This document shows positions 1-9,560 of a stretch of 64,000 nucleotides of DNA, piece after piece. The DNA comes from Colwellia echini (GTDB taxonomy: Bacteria; Pseudomonadota; Gammaproteobacteria; Enterobacterales; Alteromonadaceae). Where the stretch lies: the NCBI RefSeq assembly GCF_002843355.2, contig NZ_PJAI02000017.1, positions 25,569 through 89,568 of the forward strand, given 5' to 3'. The position numbers were made by a program, and so were the translations under genes. The first letter of the stretch is position 1; every line of letters begins with the position of its first letter. The notes beneath the pieces were generated by a model, which was not told the origin of the DNA, searched no databases, and was given only the letters and a program-made list of their open reading frames with translations.

Positions 1-655
1 TATTGCTAATCGAATTGAGCTTGGTCAAATTAAAGCTGGCTTAGTGGTTTCGTGTGAATCTGCACGTCACATAGTAGATGTAACCATTGACGATATGCTT
101 GCCGAGCCAACGATGCAAAATTATGCTCGTTCTTTAGCTACTTTAACCGGTGGCTCTGGCGCTGTTGCGGTATTACTTACGGATGGTAGCTTTGATTTAA
201 AAACAGATCGAAGTCACCAATTACTTGGCGCTAGCCATTTATCAGCACCTGAGCATAATAATTTATGTCAGTGGGGCTTAAAAGAAGTTGGTCCACAATT
301 ATTCCGTGAATTTATGCGTACCGATGCGGTGAGTTTACTCAAAGAAGGTGTTTCTTTAGCAAAAGATACTTGGGAACATTTTTTATCGCAACGCGAATGG
401 GTTGAAACACAAGTTGATAAAGTTATTTGTCATCAAGTTGGTGCAGCTAACCAAAAGCAAGTATTAACTGCTTTAGGGATTTCTAAAGAAAAAGAATTTC
501 CAACCTACCAAAAACTAGGCAATATGGGCACAGTTTCATTACCGGTTACCGCGGCAATGGCGCATGATCAAGGCTTTTTACAAAAAGGTGATAATGTTAG
601 CTTTTTAGGTATAGGCAGTGGCTTAAACTGCATGATGTTGGGGCTTAAGTGGTAA
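1..655 (+). CDS. oleA: OleA, thiolase-like acyl-CoA condensing enzyme (5' end outside window)
   Basis: The reading frame is already open at base 2, so this is the C-terminal part (about 217 residues) of a longer gene. OleA joins two long-chain fatty acyl-CoAs head to head to give a 2-alkyl-3-ketoacid, the first step of olefin synthesis. The visible part carries the thiolase-fold His (ICHQVGAAN) and the Asn (LGNMGTVSLP) of the Cys-His-Asn triad, and the terminal GIGSGLN glycine loop. The catalytic Cys lies upstream of the window. The stop codon is 3 bp before the oleB ATG, and oleB, oleC and oleD follow in order, which separates it from an ordinary FabH. Confidence 0.93.
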   Translation, partial: IANRIELGQIKAGLVVSCESARHIVDVTIDDMLAEPTMQNYARSLATLTGGSGAVAVLLTDGSFDLKTDRSHQLLGASHLSAPEHNNLCQWGLKEVGPQLFREFMRTDAVSLLKEGVSLAKDTWEHFLSQREWVETQVDKVICHQVGAANQKQVLTALGISKEKEFPTYQKLGNMGTVSLPVTAAMAHDQGFLQKGDNVSFLGIGSGLNCMMLGLKW

Positions 656-657
656 AT

Positions 658-1557
658 ATGACTAATTTAGAGAATCACTCGCCGTTTAAAGCTAATTACA
701 TTAACCGTAATGGTCATCAATATCATTATGTCAATGAAGGGCAAGGCTCTCCTGTGGTTATGGTGCATGGCAACCCCAGTTGGTCGTATTATTACCGTAA
801 TCTTGTTAGCCAATTAAGTGAAAATCATCAATGTATTGTTCCTGATCATATCGGTTGCGGTTTATCAGATAAACCTGATGATGAAGGTTATGATTACACC
901 TTAGCTAATCGTATAGATGACTTAGACGCTTTACTTGAGCATTTAAACGTAAACGAAAATATTACCCTGGTTGTACATGACTGGGGCGGAATGATTGGTA
1001 TGGGCTATGCGGCTCGATATCCTGAACGTATTAAACGTTTAGTTATATTAAATACAGCAGCTTTTCATTTACCAAAAACTAAAAAGCTACCACCTGCTTT
1101 GTGGTTAGGTCGCAATACGTTTATTGGTACTGTGCTGGTGCGTGGCTTTAATGCATTTTCTGGAATCGCTTCTTGTATTGGTGTTAAGCGTAAGCCAATG
1201 CCTAAAGCAGTGCGTGAAGCTTATGTTGCGCCATTTAACTCATGGAAAAATCGCATATCTACTTTACGATTTATTCAAGATATACCGCTTAAAGAAGGCG
1301 ACAGAAACTACCAATTGGTTTCCGATATTAGCGATAGTTTAGAAAATTTTAATAAATTACCAATGCTTATTTGTTGGGGATTAAAAGATTTTGTTTTTGA
1401 TAAACATTTTCTAGATGTTTGGCAGCAACGCTTCCCAGAAGCAAAAGTACATGCTTTTGATGATTGCGGACATTACATTTTAGAAGACGCTGCTGATGAA
1501 GTAGTGCCGTTAATTAATGAGTTTATCAAATCAACAGAAGTACAACTTACAAAATAG
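658..1557 (+). CDS. oleB: OleB, alpha/beta-hydrolase beta-lactone decarboxylase
   Basis: About 299-residue alpha/beta hydrolase of the haloalkane dehalogenase-like type. In the Ole pathway OleB decarboxylates the cis-beta-lactone made by OleC to the final internal alkene. Motifs seen: HGNPSWSYYYRN (oxyanion side), the nucleophile elbow VVHDWGGMIG with Asp as nucleophile, and DDCGHYILED with the catalytic His near the C-terminus. I chose the ATG at 658; an in-frame GTG at 649 would overlap oleA. It is a separate gene here, not fused to oleC as in some actinobacteria. Confidence 0.92.
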   Translation: MTNLENHSPFKANYINRNGHQYHYVNEGQGSPVVMVHGNPSWSYYYRNLVSQLSENHQCIVPDHIGCGLSDKPDDEGYDYTLANRIDDLDALLEHLNVNENITLVVHDWGGMIGMGYAARYPERIKRLVILNTAAFHLPKTKKLPPALWLGRNTFIGTVLVRGFNAFSGIASCIGVKRKPMPKAVREAYVAPFNSWKNRISTLRFIQDIPLKEGDRNYQLVSDISDSLENFNKLPMLICWGLKDFVFDKHFLDVWQQRFPEAKVHAFDDCGHYILEDAADEVVPLINEFIKSTEVQLTK

Positions 1558-1615
1558 AGTTTAGACACATAAGTTTAACTTGGTAATATCTAAAAGCCCA
1601 ACAGGAAACCGGAAA

Positions 1616-3391
1616 ATGATAGAAACAACTAACTCGTCTTCCAATCAAGCTAACTTATGTCGTCATCTCGCTCATGCTGCAATAGCCACGCCAAACGCGT
1701 TAGCCGTTGCAGTACAAAAAAGCCAAAGCGGCATACTTACCTATCAAGAAATTAATTTTGTAACCTTACATCAACGCAGCGATGAAATTGCTTATGCATT
1801 AAATGCCTATGGCATTAAATCAGGCATGAAAGCGGTGTTAATGGTAACCCCAAGTATTGATTTTTTTGCCTTAACTTTTGCTTTATTCAAAGCGGGTATT
1901 GTACCTATTTTAGTTGACCCGGGTATGGGCATTAAAAACCTAAAGCAATGTTTTATTGAATCTGCCCCTGATGCTTTTATTGGCATTCCGAAAGCGCATA
2001 TTGCCAGAATAATATTTGCGTGGGGTAAAGGCAGCGTAAAAAAATGTTTAACCGTGGGTGGAAGCTCTGTTATTGCAAAACTAGTTGCCAAGGTAATTGG
2101 TGGCGATAGCTTAGCTAACATACTTAAACGTTATCCTCTGAATATAGAAAAAGACACAGATAATAAAGCGACTTACCCAATGGTAAAACTTGCTGATGAT
2201 GCTATGTCGGCAATAATGTTTACCAGTGGCAGTACAGGTACGCCAAAAGGTGTGGTGTATAGCCATAAAATGTTTGAAGCACAAATTACTGCACTTAAAA
2301 ACGATTATGCTATTGAACCCGGAGAACGTGATTTAGCAACCTTTCCATTATTTTCATTATTTGGTCCTGCATTAGGTATGGCGTCAATTGTGCCAGATAT
2401 GGATGCCAGTAAACCGATTAGAGCCAACCCTCATTATATCTTCGCAGCTATTGAAAAATATCAATGTACTAATTTGTTTGCCAATCCCGCATTAATTGAA
2501 GTGTTAGGGCAGGCGGGGGCAAGTGATGCTCAGCAAGACAACTCAAGCGTTACAAAATTAACGAGTTTAAAGCGCGTTATATCAGCAGGTGCACCAGCAA
2601 CATTGCCATCTATTGCACGATTTACTCACTTACTTAATGATAATGTACCTATATTAACGTCTTATGGCGCTACAGAGTCGTTACCGCTAACTAAAATTGC
2701 GAGTAATGATTTACTCGAAACTAGCCATATTACCGATAATGGTGGTGGTATATGTGTTGGCCGACCTATTAGCGGCGTTGACATTAAAATTATTAAAATT
2801 ACTGAAGAGGTAATTGAGCAATGGCATGACGTTCTTGCCTTAGGCCCGAACGATATAGGCGAAATTGTCGTAAAAGGTGATATGGTCAGCCAGCAATATT
2901 ATCAGCGTGACTTGGCTACTGCACAGGCAAAAATTAAAGACTGTGATGGAGCCGATAATGTACGTCATAGAATGGGCGATTTAGGTTATTTAGATGATAA
3001 CGGGCTATTGTGGATGTGTGGCCGTAAAGCACATCGCGTTGAAACACCGAAACAAGTTTTTTATTCTATTCCTTGTGAACGTATATTTAATACTCATAAC
3101 CTCGTTAAGCGCTCTGCATTAGTTGGCGTGAAACTGTTAAATGTTACAACGCCAGTAATATGTATAGAGCTTACCGATGAAGCGAAAAAACTACAAAAAG
3201 TAAAAAACAGTACATTTGATGAATCGAGTTTGTTCTCAGCATTAAGATCGATTGCTTTTGCTCATCAACAAACTGCAGCTATTTCACATTTTTTAATTCA
3301 TGATGATTTTCCTGTTGATATTCGTCATAACGCAAAAATATTTCGTGAAAAGCTTAGCGTGTGGGCACAAGAAGAGCTAACTGATGACTGA
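1616..3391 (+). CDS. oleC: OleC, beta-lactone synthetase (AMP-ligase fold)
   Basis: About 591-residue adenylate-forming enzyme. OleC activates the 2-alkyl-3-hydroxyacid with ATP and closes it to a beta-lactone. The P-loop [15 protein letters not shown], the A5 motif SYGATES and the A7-like [13 protein letters not shown] are all present in order. The ATG at 1616 is preferred because an AGGAAACCGG stretch lies just upstream; an in-frame TTG at 1580 would add 12 residues. The stop overlaps the oleD start by 8 bp, consistent with translational coupling. Confidence 0.92.
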   Translation: MIETTNSSSNQANLCRHLAHAAIATPNALAVAVQKSQSGILTYQEINFVTLHQRSDEIAYALNAYGIKSGMKAVLMVTPSIDFFALTFALFKAGIVPILVDPGMGIKNLKQCFIESAPDAFIGIPKAHIARIIFAWGKGSVKKCLTVGGSSVIAKLVAKVIGGDSLANILKRYPLNIEKDTDNKATYPMVKLADDAMSAIMFTSGSTGTPKGVVYSHKMFEAQITALKNDYAIEPGERDLATFPLFSLFGPALGMASIVPDMDASKPIRANPHYIFAAIEKYQCTNLFANPALIEVLGQAGASDAQQDNSSVTKLTSLKRVISAGAPATLPSIARFTHLLNDNVPILTSYGATESLPLTKIASNDLLETSHITDNGGGICVGRPISGVDIKIIKITEEVIEQWHDVLALGPNDIGEIVVKGDMVSQQYYQRDLATAQAKIKDCDGADNVRHRMGDLGYLDDNGLLWMCGRKAHRVETPKQVFYSIPCERIFNTHNLVKRSALVGVKLLNVTTPVICIELTDEAKKLQKVKNSTFDESSLFSALRSIAFAHQQTAAISHFLIHDDFPVDIRHNAKIFREKLSVWAQEELTDD

Positions 3392-4577
3392 CAAAATTAT
3401 TCCGAACAAAACTACTACAGACATAGCGATTACGGACACAAAAATCATAGAGCCCATAATCACTGAGACAAGAAGCACTGAAAAACACATGCATGAATTA
3501 GAATCTATTATTGAGGCGTTTAATAAACAGCTTCAACAACCGCTGAGTGATCTTGCTGAGCAAACAAATCATGTGTTTGTTACAGGAGCAGGGGGGTTTT
3601 TAGGAAAAGCACTCTGTAAATTATTACGCCAAGCGAACATTAAAGTAACTGGCTTTGCCCGGGGTGTTTACAGTGAATTATCTGACATCGGTGTAAACAT
3701 GGTGCAAGGTGACATTACTGATTTCGCCCAACTTAAAAAAGCAATGGCATCGTGCGACCTTGTTTTTCATGTTGCTGCTAAAGCAGGTGTTTGGGGCAGT
3801 AAAGAAGATTATTACTTACCCAATGTTCAAGGCGCTAAAAATGTTATTCAAGCCTGTACCGAATTAAGCATCGAACGATTAGTTTACACCAGCACACCTA
3901 GCGTAACTTTTGCTGGGGTTGATGAGGCAGGAATTGATGAATCAGAGCCTTATGCTAATAAATTCTTAAATTACTATGGCGAATCGAAAGCAATTGCTGA
4001 GCAATTAATTTTAAATGCCGGACAAATAGACAAAACAGATGTGGAATATAAACTTAAAACCGTAGCTTTACGTCCTCATTTAATTTGGGGACCTAATGAT
4101 CCACATTTGGTACCGCGTGTTTTAGCAAGAGCCAGCGCAGGTAAATTAAAATTAGTCGGTAAAGAGGATAAACTAGTTGATACTATTTTTGTTGATAATG
4201 CCGCTTACGCACATATCTTAGCTGCAATTGAATTAACTAAAGTAAACGCTAAGTGTAATGGCAAAGCGTATTTTATTAGTAACGATGAACCCATTACCAT
4301 GGCTGAAATGCTAAATAACATTTTACAATGTGCTAATTTACCACCAGTAACTAAACGCGTACCTAGCTCTGTTGCTTATTCAGCAGGTAGCTTACTTGAG
4401 TGTGTTTATAAGTTATTGAATAAAAAGCAAGAGCCAATAATGACCCGATTTGTTGCAAGACAGCTGTCGACTAGCCATTATTTTGATATTAGTGCTGCTA
4501 AACATGATTTAGGTTACTCTCCGCTTATATCAATCAATGATGGTATGAAGCTACTCAAAGCATCACTTGTTAAGTAA
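3384..4577 (+). CDS. oleD: OleD, NADPH-dependent 2-alkyl-3-ketoacid reductase
   Basis: 397-residue extended short-chain dehydrogenase (3-beta-HSD-like). OleD reduces the OleA product to the 3-hydroxyacid used by OleC. The Rossmann motif [13 protein letters not shown] sits near residue 70 and the catalytic YxxxK is in [12 protein letters not shown]. The first roughly 60 residues are a low-complexity, polar extension ahead of the fold; a second Met at about residue 36 is an alternative start, but the 8-bp overlap with oleC favours the first. The TAA stop lies in the first bases of a 198-bp MITE. Confidence 0.9.
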   Translation: MTDKIIPNKTTTDIAITDTKIIEPIITETRSTEKHMHELESIIEAFNKQLQQPLSDLAEQTNHVFVTGAGGFLGKALCKLLRQANIKVTGFARGVYSELSDIGVNMVQGDITDFAQLKKAMASCDLVFHVAAKAGVWGSKEDYYLPNVQGAKNVIQACTELSIERLVYTSTPSVTFAGVDEAGIDESEPYANKFLNYYGESKAIAEQLILNAGQIDKTDVEYKLKTVALRPHLIWGPNDPHLVPRVLARASAGKLKLVGKEDKLVDTIFVDNAAYAHILAAIELTKVNAKCNGKAYFISNDEPITMAEMLNNILQCANLPPVTKRVPSSVAYSAGSLLECVYKLLNKKQEPIMTRFVARQLSTSHYFDISAAKHDLGYSPLISINDGMKLLKASLVK

Positions 4578-4772
4578 CCTGAGTTCGGGATAAGCAAAGT
4601 GCTACAACAGCCTTATTTATCCGTACTTCTTCGTTAAGAAAACTCCCAATAACTCGTTATTGGCTTCGCTTTTTCGCCTTGATCTACGAATAACTAAAAC
4701 TATTGTAGATGCTTTAGTGTAAATATTTGATATTGTTATGCTGTACAATTTCATTATCCCGAACTCAGGTTA
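4575..4772. mobile_element. 198-bp MITE, copy 1
   Basis: Non-coding element bounded by 19-bp inverted repeats that are perfect here: TAACCTGAGTTCGGGATAA at 4575-4593 and its complement at 4754-4772. A second element of exactly the same length with matching ends and a closely similar interior is at 17448-17645. The ends read TA|ACCTGAG and CTCAGGT|TA, compatible with TA target duplication as in IS630/Tc1-type elements. It abuts the oleD stop and fills most of the 293-bp gap before the next gene. No ORF; presumably mobilised in trans. Confidence 0.85.
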
Positions 4773-4870
4773 AATAGCCCTTTGTCAAAAAATAAAGTTT
4801 AAGATATAAGTGCCAATGCATACTTTTATAAAGCATAAAGTAATAATTATTAGGAGTTTACCTACACACT

Positions 4871-5275
4871 ATGAGTAAAGTTTATCATCATCCAGTGCAA
4901 ATATATTACGAAGATACTGACCATTCTGGCGTTGTATATCACCCTAATTTTCTAAAGTATTTTGAGCGCGCGCGCGAGCATGTTATCGACAGTAATAGAC
5001 TGGCTACCTTGTGGCAAGAGAAGGGGTTGGGCTTTGCCGTTTACAAAGCAAACTTAACCTTTCAAGATGGTGTTGAGTTTGCAGAAATTTGTGATGTGCG
5101 AACCACTTATCAATTCGATGGTAAATACAAAACCGTATGGCGCCAAGAGTTATGGCGGCCTGATGGTACTAGGGCGGCTGTAATTGCTGATATTGAAATG
5201 GTTTGCTTAGATAAAAACAAGCAGTTACAACCTATCCCAGAAGAAATATTAACGCCGCTAAAAGCAGGTGAATAA
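4871..5275 (+). CDS. Hotdog-fold acyl-CoA thioesterase (YbgC/4-HBT family)
   Basis: 134-residue single hotdog domain. The N-terminal block YYEDTDHSGVVYHPNFLKYFERARE is the family signature, with the Asp of DTDHSGVVYH as the likely catalytic residue. Family members hydrolyse acyl-CoA or acyl-ACP thioesters. An AGGAG lies about 13 nt upstream of the ATG. It follows the ole cluster, separated by the MITE, so a link with fatty acyl-CoA metabolism is tempting but unproven. It is not beside tol-pal, so I do not name it ybgC. Confidence 0.85.
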   Translation: MSKVYHHPVQIYYEDTDHSGVVYHPNFLKYFERAREHVIDSNRLATLWQEKGLGFAVYKANLTFQDGVEFAEICDVRTTYQFDGKYKTVWRQELWRPDGTRAAVIADIEMVCLDKNKQLQPIPEEILTPLKAGE

Positions 5276-5299
5276 TTGACGTTATAAGTAGTTAATTAC

Positions 5300-5581
5300 T
5301 TATAATATAGCAGTACCTTCAGTCTCTATAACCGTTTTTGCACCCGCAAGCTCAATGACTTTTAACAGTGTGGTTTGAATGGCTTCATCTGTTCTCGCAT
5401 CAGATTTACTGGTAAATATTTGTTCTTGAACTGCAACACCCTCCGCTTGAATAAAGCCAACCACAACAGTTGTTGCACAGTTAGCTGATTCACCAAAATA
5501 AGTTAAGGTAATTTGTGGGTAACCTTGAAAGCCTTTTTTAATTCTTTTGGCGATGCGTTTTGTTGATTTATCTACGTTCAT
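5300..5581 (-). CDS. Conserved small protein of unknown function
   Basis: 93-residue soluble protein that I do not recognise. It has a very basic N-terminus (STKRIAKRIKKGF) followed by an alternating beta/alpha pattern and no membrane segment or metal motif. It lies between the thioesterase (convergent) and a divergent TPR-like gene. The balanced codon use and the absence of long competing frames suggest a real gene. No function assigned. Confidence 0.6.
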   Translation of the reverse strand: MNVDKSTKRIAKRIKKGFQGYPQITLTYFGESANCATTVVVGFIQAEGVAVQEQIFTSKSDARTDEAIQTTLLKVIELAGAKTVIETEGTAIL

Positions 5582-5701
5582 AATATTATCTTGAGTAATT
5601 GTTTAAGCTATCTTGCTACAATAACCTGTTTAGTTACTCGAAAACCATTATAATCATCTTATATTAAGTAATATTGTTATGAAAAATTCAAAAGGTAACC
5701 C

Positions 5702-6259
5702 ATGAGCACAAATACTAACGTCAATACCAAAATATATAAGCACGTACATTCTTTAGCGAAAGATTTGATGCAGGCGGTGATGAGAAAAAATCAGGCTAAG
5801 TTTGATGAGTATTATGCGGAGTTACAGCAAGTTTGTGACGATAATGAAGATTCAGATAAAGATCACCCTGTACAGTGGGAAACCCTCGCTGATTTTACTG
5901 ATGACCTAGAGCTGGCAATTACTATTTACGAGAAAGCCTTGGTTAAAGCACAAGCGATTAATTCAAAGGACTTTCTTTCATCAATTAGTTTCGCCATTGC
6001 CTCGTTGCAAGTTGAATTAGGTGATACAACGAGCGCTATTGCACATTTAGAACAAGCAATGATCAGCAGTAATAAAATTGCCGATAAAGATTTAAAAGCT
6101 GAAATTCAAGAGTTGTTAGCTGAGCTTAAAGGCGTTGAAGTCGAAGATTTAACAAAAGAAGTTGTGGCCGAAGTAGTTATTGAAACCGTGGAAGAAGCGC
6201 CTATTGAAGCTCAGCCAGTTGAAAAAGTTAAAAAGTTAAAAACTTGGCAAGATTTATAG
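5702..6259 (+). CDS. TPR-like helical protein, function unknown
   Basis: 185-residue acidic, all-helical protein. Residues 70-145 read as two TPR-like helix pairs (ELAITIYEKALVKAQ and SAIAHLEQAM). The C-terminal 40 residues are Glu/Val-rich and probably unstructured. No signal peptide. TPRs mediate protein-protein contacts; the partner cannot be inferred here. The start at 5702 has AAAGGTAA about 6 nt upstream. Confidence 0.65.
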   Translation: MSTNTNVNTKIYKHVHSLAKDLMQAVMRKNQAKFDEYYAELQQVCDDNEDSDKDHPVQWETLADFTDDLELAITIYEKALVKAQAINSKDFLSSISFAIASLQVELGDTTSAIAHLEQAMISSNKIADKDLKAEIQELLAELKGVEVEDLTKEVVAEVVIETVEEAPIEAQPVEKVKKLKTWQDL

Positions 6260-6349
6260 ACCCTGTAACAATAACTGTTTATTTATAGTGCTATATAGCG
6301 CCTTCTTATTTTCAATGTAACTATTTTTGTTGTAACTTTTTCAATGTAG

Positions 6350-6379
6350 TTATAGTTATAGTTATAGTTATAGTTATAG
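6350..6379. repeat. TTATAG hexamer tandem repeat
   Basis: Five perfect head-to-tail copies of TTATAG. It lies directly beside the stop codon of the minus-strand flavin reductase gene, and the 6-bp unit would extend that protein in frame if the stop were lost. Probably a slippage-prone simple repeat. Confidence 0.9.
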
Positions 6380-6982
6380 CTATGGTCGATTTAGCTCAAC
6401 ATAATTTGATGTGGGGCTATAACCATCACCACCCATTTTACCAACAGAGTCAATGAATTGTTGGTTAATACCCTCATTACTGTAAAGATCATCTCTTACA
6501 TAAACAGATTTCACGTCTAAAAGCACAATAGTCCCTCCTGCCGGTAAATCGCTGACAGAAATAACTTCTCGTAAACTACATTCATATCTGATCGGTGAAT
6601 CCGTAACCGACAGAGGACTTACCTTACTGCTTAGACTGTGCTCAACGCCAGCTAGTTCAAATTCGCTCTGATCACGACTAATACTTGCACTGGTCGCATT
6701 CATTTTTTCAAGTAAGTTGTTATTTACAATGTTAACAACACATTCGCCCGTTTCTTGTAAATTTTGTAAAGTGTCTTTATCAATGCCGCTTCTTTGTGTT
6801 ACTTGTGTGTATAGTAATACTGGTGGGTTACAGCTAGCGACAGTAAAAAAAGAGTAGGGCGCAAGGTTATCAACGCCATCTTTTGAACGTGTACTTATCC
6901 AAGCAATTGGTCTTGGTGTAACGCCGCCATTTAAAAGCCGATAGTTTTCTTGAGCAGTGAGAGTTGAAGTATCGAGATTCAT
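6380..6982 (-). CDS. Flavin reductase-like FMN-binding protein
   Basis: 200-residue protein of the flavin reductase-like (DIM6/NTAB) split-barrel family. TPRPIAWISTRSKDGVDNLAPYSFF near the N-terminus is the typical FMN-binding segment, and GECVVNIV and the IRYECSL strand match the family core. Members bind FMN and reduce flavin or act as flavoredoxins with NAD(P)H. No partner monooxygenase is adjacent. A TTATAG tandem repeat lies immediately after the stop. Confidence 0.83.
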   Translation of the reverse strand: MNLDTSTLTAQENYRLLNGGVTPRPIAWISTRSKDGVDNLAPYSFFTVASCNPPVLLYTQVTQRSGIDKDTLQNLQETGECVVNIVNNNLLEKMNATSASISRDQSEFELAGVEHSLSSKVSPLSVTDSPIRYECSLREVISVSDLPAGGTIVLLDVKSVYVRDDLYSNEGINQQFIDSVGKMGGDGYSPTSNYVELNRP

Positions 6983-7195
6983 TGATTTTCCGTAATCTTT
7001 ATTAAAAATGTAAAGTATTAAAAATACCTGGATTCAAATAATAAGTGCATGTCAATGCACTACATTAAGGTAGCAGTTACGCTTTAAAGTTCTGTATTAC
7101 AGTTAACGATTAAAGGATAAAAATAAAAATATAAGAACCAAAAACCATTTATACGCGTATAGTAGATTCAATACCTTATTAAATAGTACTTTACG

Positions 7196-7375
7196 ATGTT
7201 CTCTTTCTTTAAGAAAAACCCGATTAAAAAATTAGATAAACGCTACGAAGCTAAACTTGAACAAGCTATGCAAGCACAACGAAATGGTGATATTAAAGGT
7301 TATGCGATGATCACTGCTGAAGCTGAAGAAATTAAACTTCAAATGTTAGCGCTAGAAAAAGACAGTGCAAAATAG
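7196..7375 (+). CDS. Small DUF6435-type protein
   Basis: A 59-residue gene below common ORF length cut-offs. The product starts MFSFFKKNPIKKL and continues with charged helix (QAMQAQRNGDIKGYAMI, then AEAEEIKLQMLALEK), the pattern of the small DUF6435 family of marine gammaproteobacteria as I recall it. Function unknown. It sits in the gap between the flavin reductase gene and the DUF1289 gene with no competing frame. Confidence 0.75.
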   Translation: MFSFFKKNPIKKLDKRYEAKLEQAMQAQRNGDIKGYAMITAEAEEIKLQMLALEKDSAK

Positions 7376-7508
7376 AGTTATGTTTGGCCAAACCTTAGTT
7401 TATGCCAAGCTTATACTTAAGTAATCACTCAGTAATACCTAAGTAATGTCTGTGATTATATTCTGCTCATTTGTATTTTAAGTATACTTTACAAATATTA
7501 GCTAACTT

Positions 7509-7703
7509 TTAGCTATCTTGTGCACAGCGGGCTATTTCTTTTTTACAGCGAATAGATATTGCTATTTGTTCATCTTCAGACATTCTCATCCAATCACTTA
7601 TTTCTGCTGCAGTTCGATAACAACCCAAACAGTTGTCATCAGCATCTAACTTACATTGACTGATGCATGGGCTAATTACGGTGGTAGTGGTTCCTATGAA
7701 CAT
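7509..7703 (-). CDS. DUF1289 cysteine-rich small protein
   Basis: 64-residue protein with the DUF1289 pattern SPCISQCKLDADDNCLGCYR followed by AEISDWMRMSEDE. Four cysteines in C-x3-C-x7-C-x2-C spacing could bind a metal or Fe-S cluster, but the family function is not established. Stand-alone gene. Confidence 0.85.
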   Translation of the reverse strand: MFIGTTTTVISPCISQCKLDADDNCLGCYRTAAEISDWMRMSEDEQIAISIRCKKEIARCAQDS

Positions 7704-8019
7704 TTTTACTTCTACTTATTTTTTAACAATAGTTTGCACAAAATACTGGGTATATTTGTATATGAGTAAAGATTAGTCTGTAACTTCGTCAAGTGTTTAT
7801 TAAACACGTTTTAAAAGAAACATGAACCTAATTTTCAAGGCGCCTATTATAACGTTTTTTTAACGTGAATAAAAAGAGCGCCATAGATTATAAATGCGTG
7901 TGGGTCTATCAATATGCTAATGAATTGATAGACGTTGGTGGATTACTCATACAAACTACTCGGCAAGTTATTCACCTAAGTTACTCATTCAAATTATTAG
8001 TCCAAGCTATTCATTCAAG

Positions 8020-8373
8020 CTACTCATTTAAAATAGTATCAAAACCACCATAAATTAAGCGCTTACCGTCAAATGGCATAGGATTATTATCAGGGTGCAT
8101 TCTTGGATCTTCCATTATTGCCTGCCAAGCGGTATTACGAACTTCTTTAGAAGGCCAAGTAACCCAAGAGAATACTACTGATTCATCGGCTTCCTTCTTA
8201 ACGGCTAAAGTAAATGAAGTGACTTCGCCTTCAGGTACATCATCTTGCCACGTTTCTACAATGCTAAGCGCGCCATGATCTTTAAATACCAAGGCTGAAA
8301 TTTTTGCATGTTCAATATATTTTTCTCTGTTTACAGTGGGTACTGCAGCGATAAATCCGTCAACATAAGACAT
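8020..8373 (-). CDS. DUF1428 (YbaA-like) protein
   Basis: 117-residue protein that matches the DUF1428 pattern from end to end: MSYVDGFIAAVP, DHGALSIVETWQDDVPEGEVTSF in the middle, VVFSWVTWPSK, and MPFDGKRLIYGGF at the C-terminus. The fold is a dimeric alpha-beta barrel. No enzymatic role is established. AAGGAG just before the ATG is a good ribosome-binding site. Confidence 0.88.
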   Translation of the reverse strand: MSYVDGFIAAVPTVNREKYIEHAKISALVFKDHGALSIVETWQDDVPEGEVTSFTLAVKKEADESVVFSWVTWPSKEVRNTAWQAIMEDPRMHPDNNPMPFDGKRLIYGGFDTILNE

Positions 8374-8580
8374 GTTAGTCTCCTTATTTTTTTAAGGTAT
8401 ATTTAAAAATATGTGTAAAAATATTTTTTAAGTTTGAGCATGCTTTAAATCAATTTTAAATCAATTTTAAAGCATTGTTAAAAGTACATTTAAAGTAAAT
8501 AAGCTTGTTTAGAAAAAGCATTTATAGGCTAATTTATAATAGTAATTTAGAACTTTAATTGATCAAGTTAATTTATCGAG

Positions 8581-8904
8581 TTAACTAATAAAATATTGCT
8601 CCATCATTTCAACTATTTGTTCAGTACTAATTTCTGCCAATAAGTGTTCAGTTGATGAGTTAATTGCACCTGCTTTATCACCTAAAGCAATGTCGACAAA
8701 ATCGGCTTTACTATCGTGCAATACCAATACTATTTTTTTATCAATGGAGACACAATCTATAGTAATAGCATCAGCTTGCATACCTTGTTCACGTAACGTT
8801 TTATCCATAATACCCATCAGTGTATCGGTATTTTTATTACGTTCGTAAAATATATCATTTGCGTTAGCGACAATTTCAGAGAGATTTTTTAAATTTTGTT
8901 TCAT
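8581..8904 (-). CDS. Uncharacterised small protein
   Basis: 107-residue soluble acidic protein that I do not recognise. It has an N-terminal helix, a central pair of hydrophobic strands (KKIVLVLHD, ADFVDIALGD) and a C-terminal helical tail ending in MEQYF. No signal peptide or known motif. It stands between the DUF1428 and ybaK genes, all on the minus strand, but with gaps over 100 bp on both sides, so it is probably transcribed separately. Confidence 0.55.
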   Translation of the reverse strand: MKQNLKNLSEIVANANDIFYERNKNTDTLMGIMDKTLREQGMQADAITIDCVSIDKKIVLVLHDSKADFVDIALGDKAGAINSSTEHLLAEISTEQIVEMMEQYFIS

Positions 8905-9005
8905 TGCATAATTACTTATTGTTACTTATTAATGTTACTTATAAATGTCATTTATCAAATAATATTTATTAATTAGTTAGTAAAAGAAGAGAAATGATTC
9001 CGTTT

Positions 9006-9473
9006 TTAGCTACAAATAGTAGCCATTGTTGCCTGCGTCAATTGTTGTAAATCTTGAGGACTTAATTCTATCTCCAATCCTCTTTTTCCGGCACTGACAA
9101 ATATAGTAGAAAATTGAATTGCCGATGAATCAATAAACGTAGCTAAACGTTTTTTTTGTCCGAGCGGACTAACACCGCCTAATACATAACCCGTTGAGCG
9201 TTCAACATCAGCCTTTATCGCCATACTCGCTTTTTTACCGTTAAAGGTTTTAGCAATTAGTTTCATACTTAACATGGCTGACACAGGAATTACCGCAACA
9301 GCGAGTGATGTTTTATCAATACTCACTACTAGCGTTTTAAACACTCTATCTGAAGAAATTCCCAATTTATTAGCGGCTTCTTCACCATAAGACTCACTTG
9401 CAGAATCATGACTATATTCATGAACATGATAGGTAATGTTATTTTTTATAGCAGCCTTAATTGCAGGTGTCAT
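9006..9473 (-). CDS. ybaK: YbaK/EbsC-family Cys-tRNA(Pro) deacylase
   Basis: 155-residue YbaK-type deacylase. The family hydrolyses Cys mischarged onto tRNA(Pro), a trans-editing activity. The hallmark Lys is in DRVFKTLVV. The block VLGGVSPLGQKKRLATFIDSS and the C-terminal AGKRGLEIELSPQDL match the family well, and the length is typical (about 155-160). Cytoplasmic, monocistronic. Confidence 0.9.
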   Translation of the reverse strand: MTPAIKAAIKNNITYHVHEYSHDSASESYGEEAANKLGISSDRVFKTLVVSIDKTSLAVAVIPVSAMLSMKLIAKTFNGKKASMAIKADVERSTGYVLGGVSPLGQKKRLATFIDSSAIQFSTIFVSAGKRGLEIELSPQDLQQLTQATMATICS

Positions 9474-9560
9474 GTAATGCTCAACTTTATATATTTACAA
9501 TAAATATAAACGACTTAACTTAGACAAACAAGCGACTAAAGCTCCTGCTAGAAGGATAGC

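Noticed and set aside
1..655. Ordinary FabH (KAS III) gene
   Set aside because: The direct oleB-oleC-oleD context, with overlapping genes, fixes the identity as OleA.
7865..8053. 62-codon plus-strand frame before the DUF1428 gene
   Set aside because: Starts with GTG, overlaps the 3' end of the DUF1428 gene and is made of short near-repeats (TACTCATTCAAA-like). No protein-like features.
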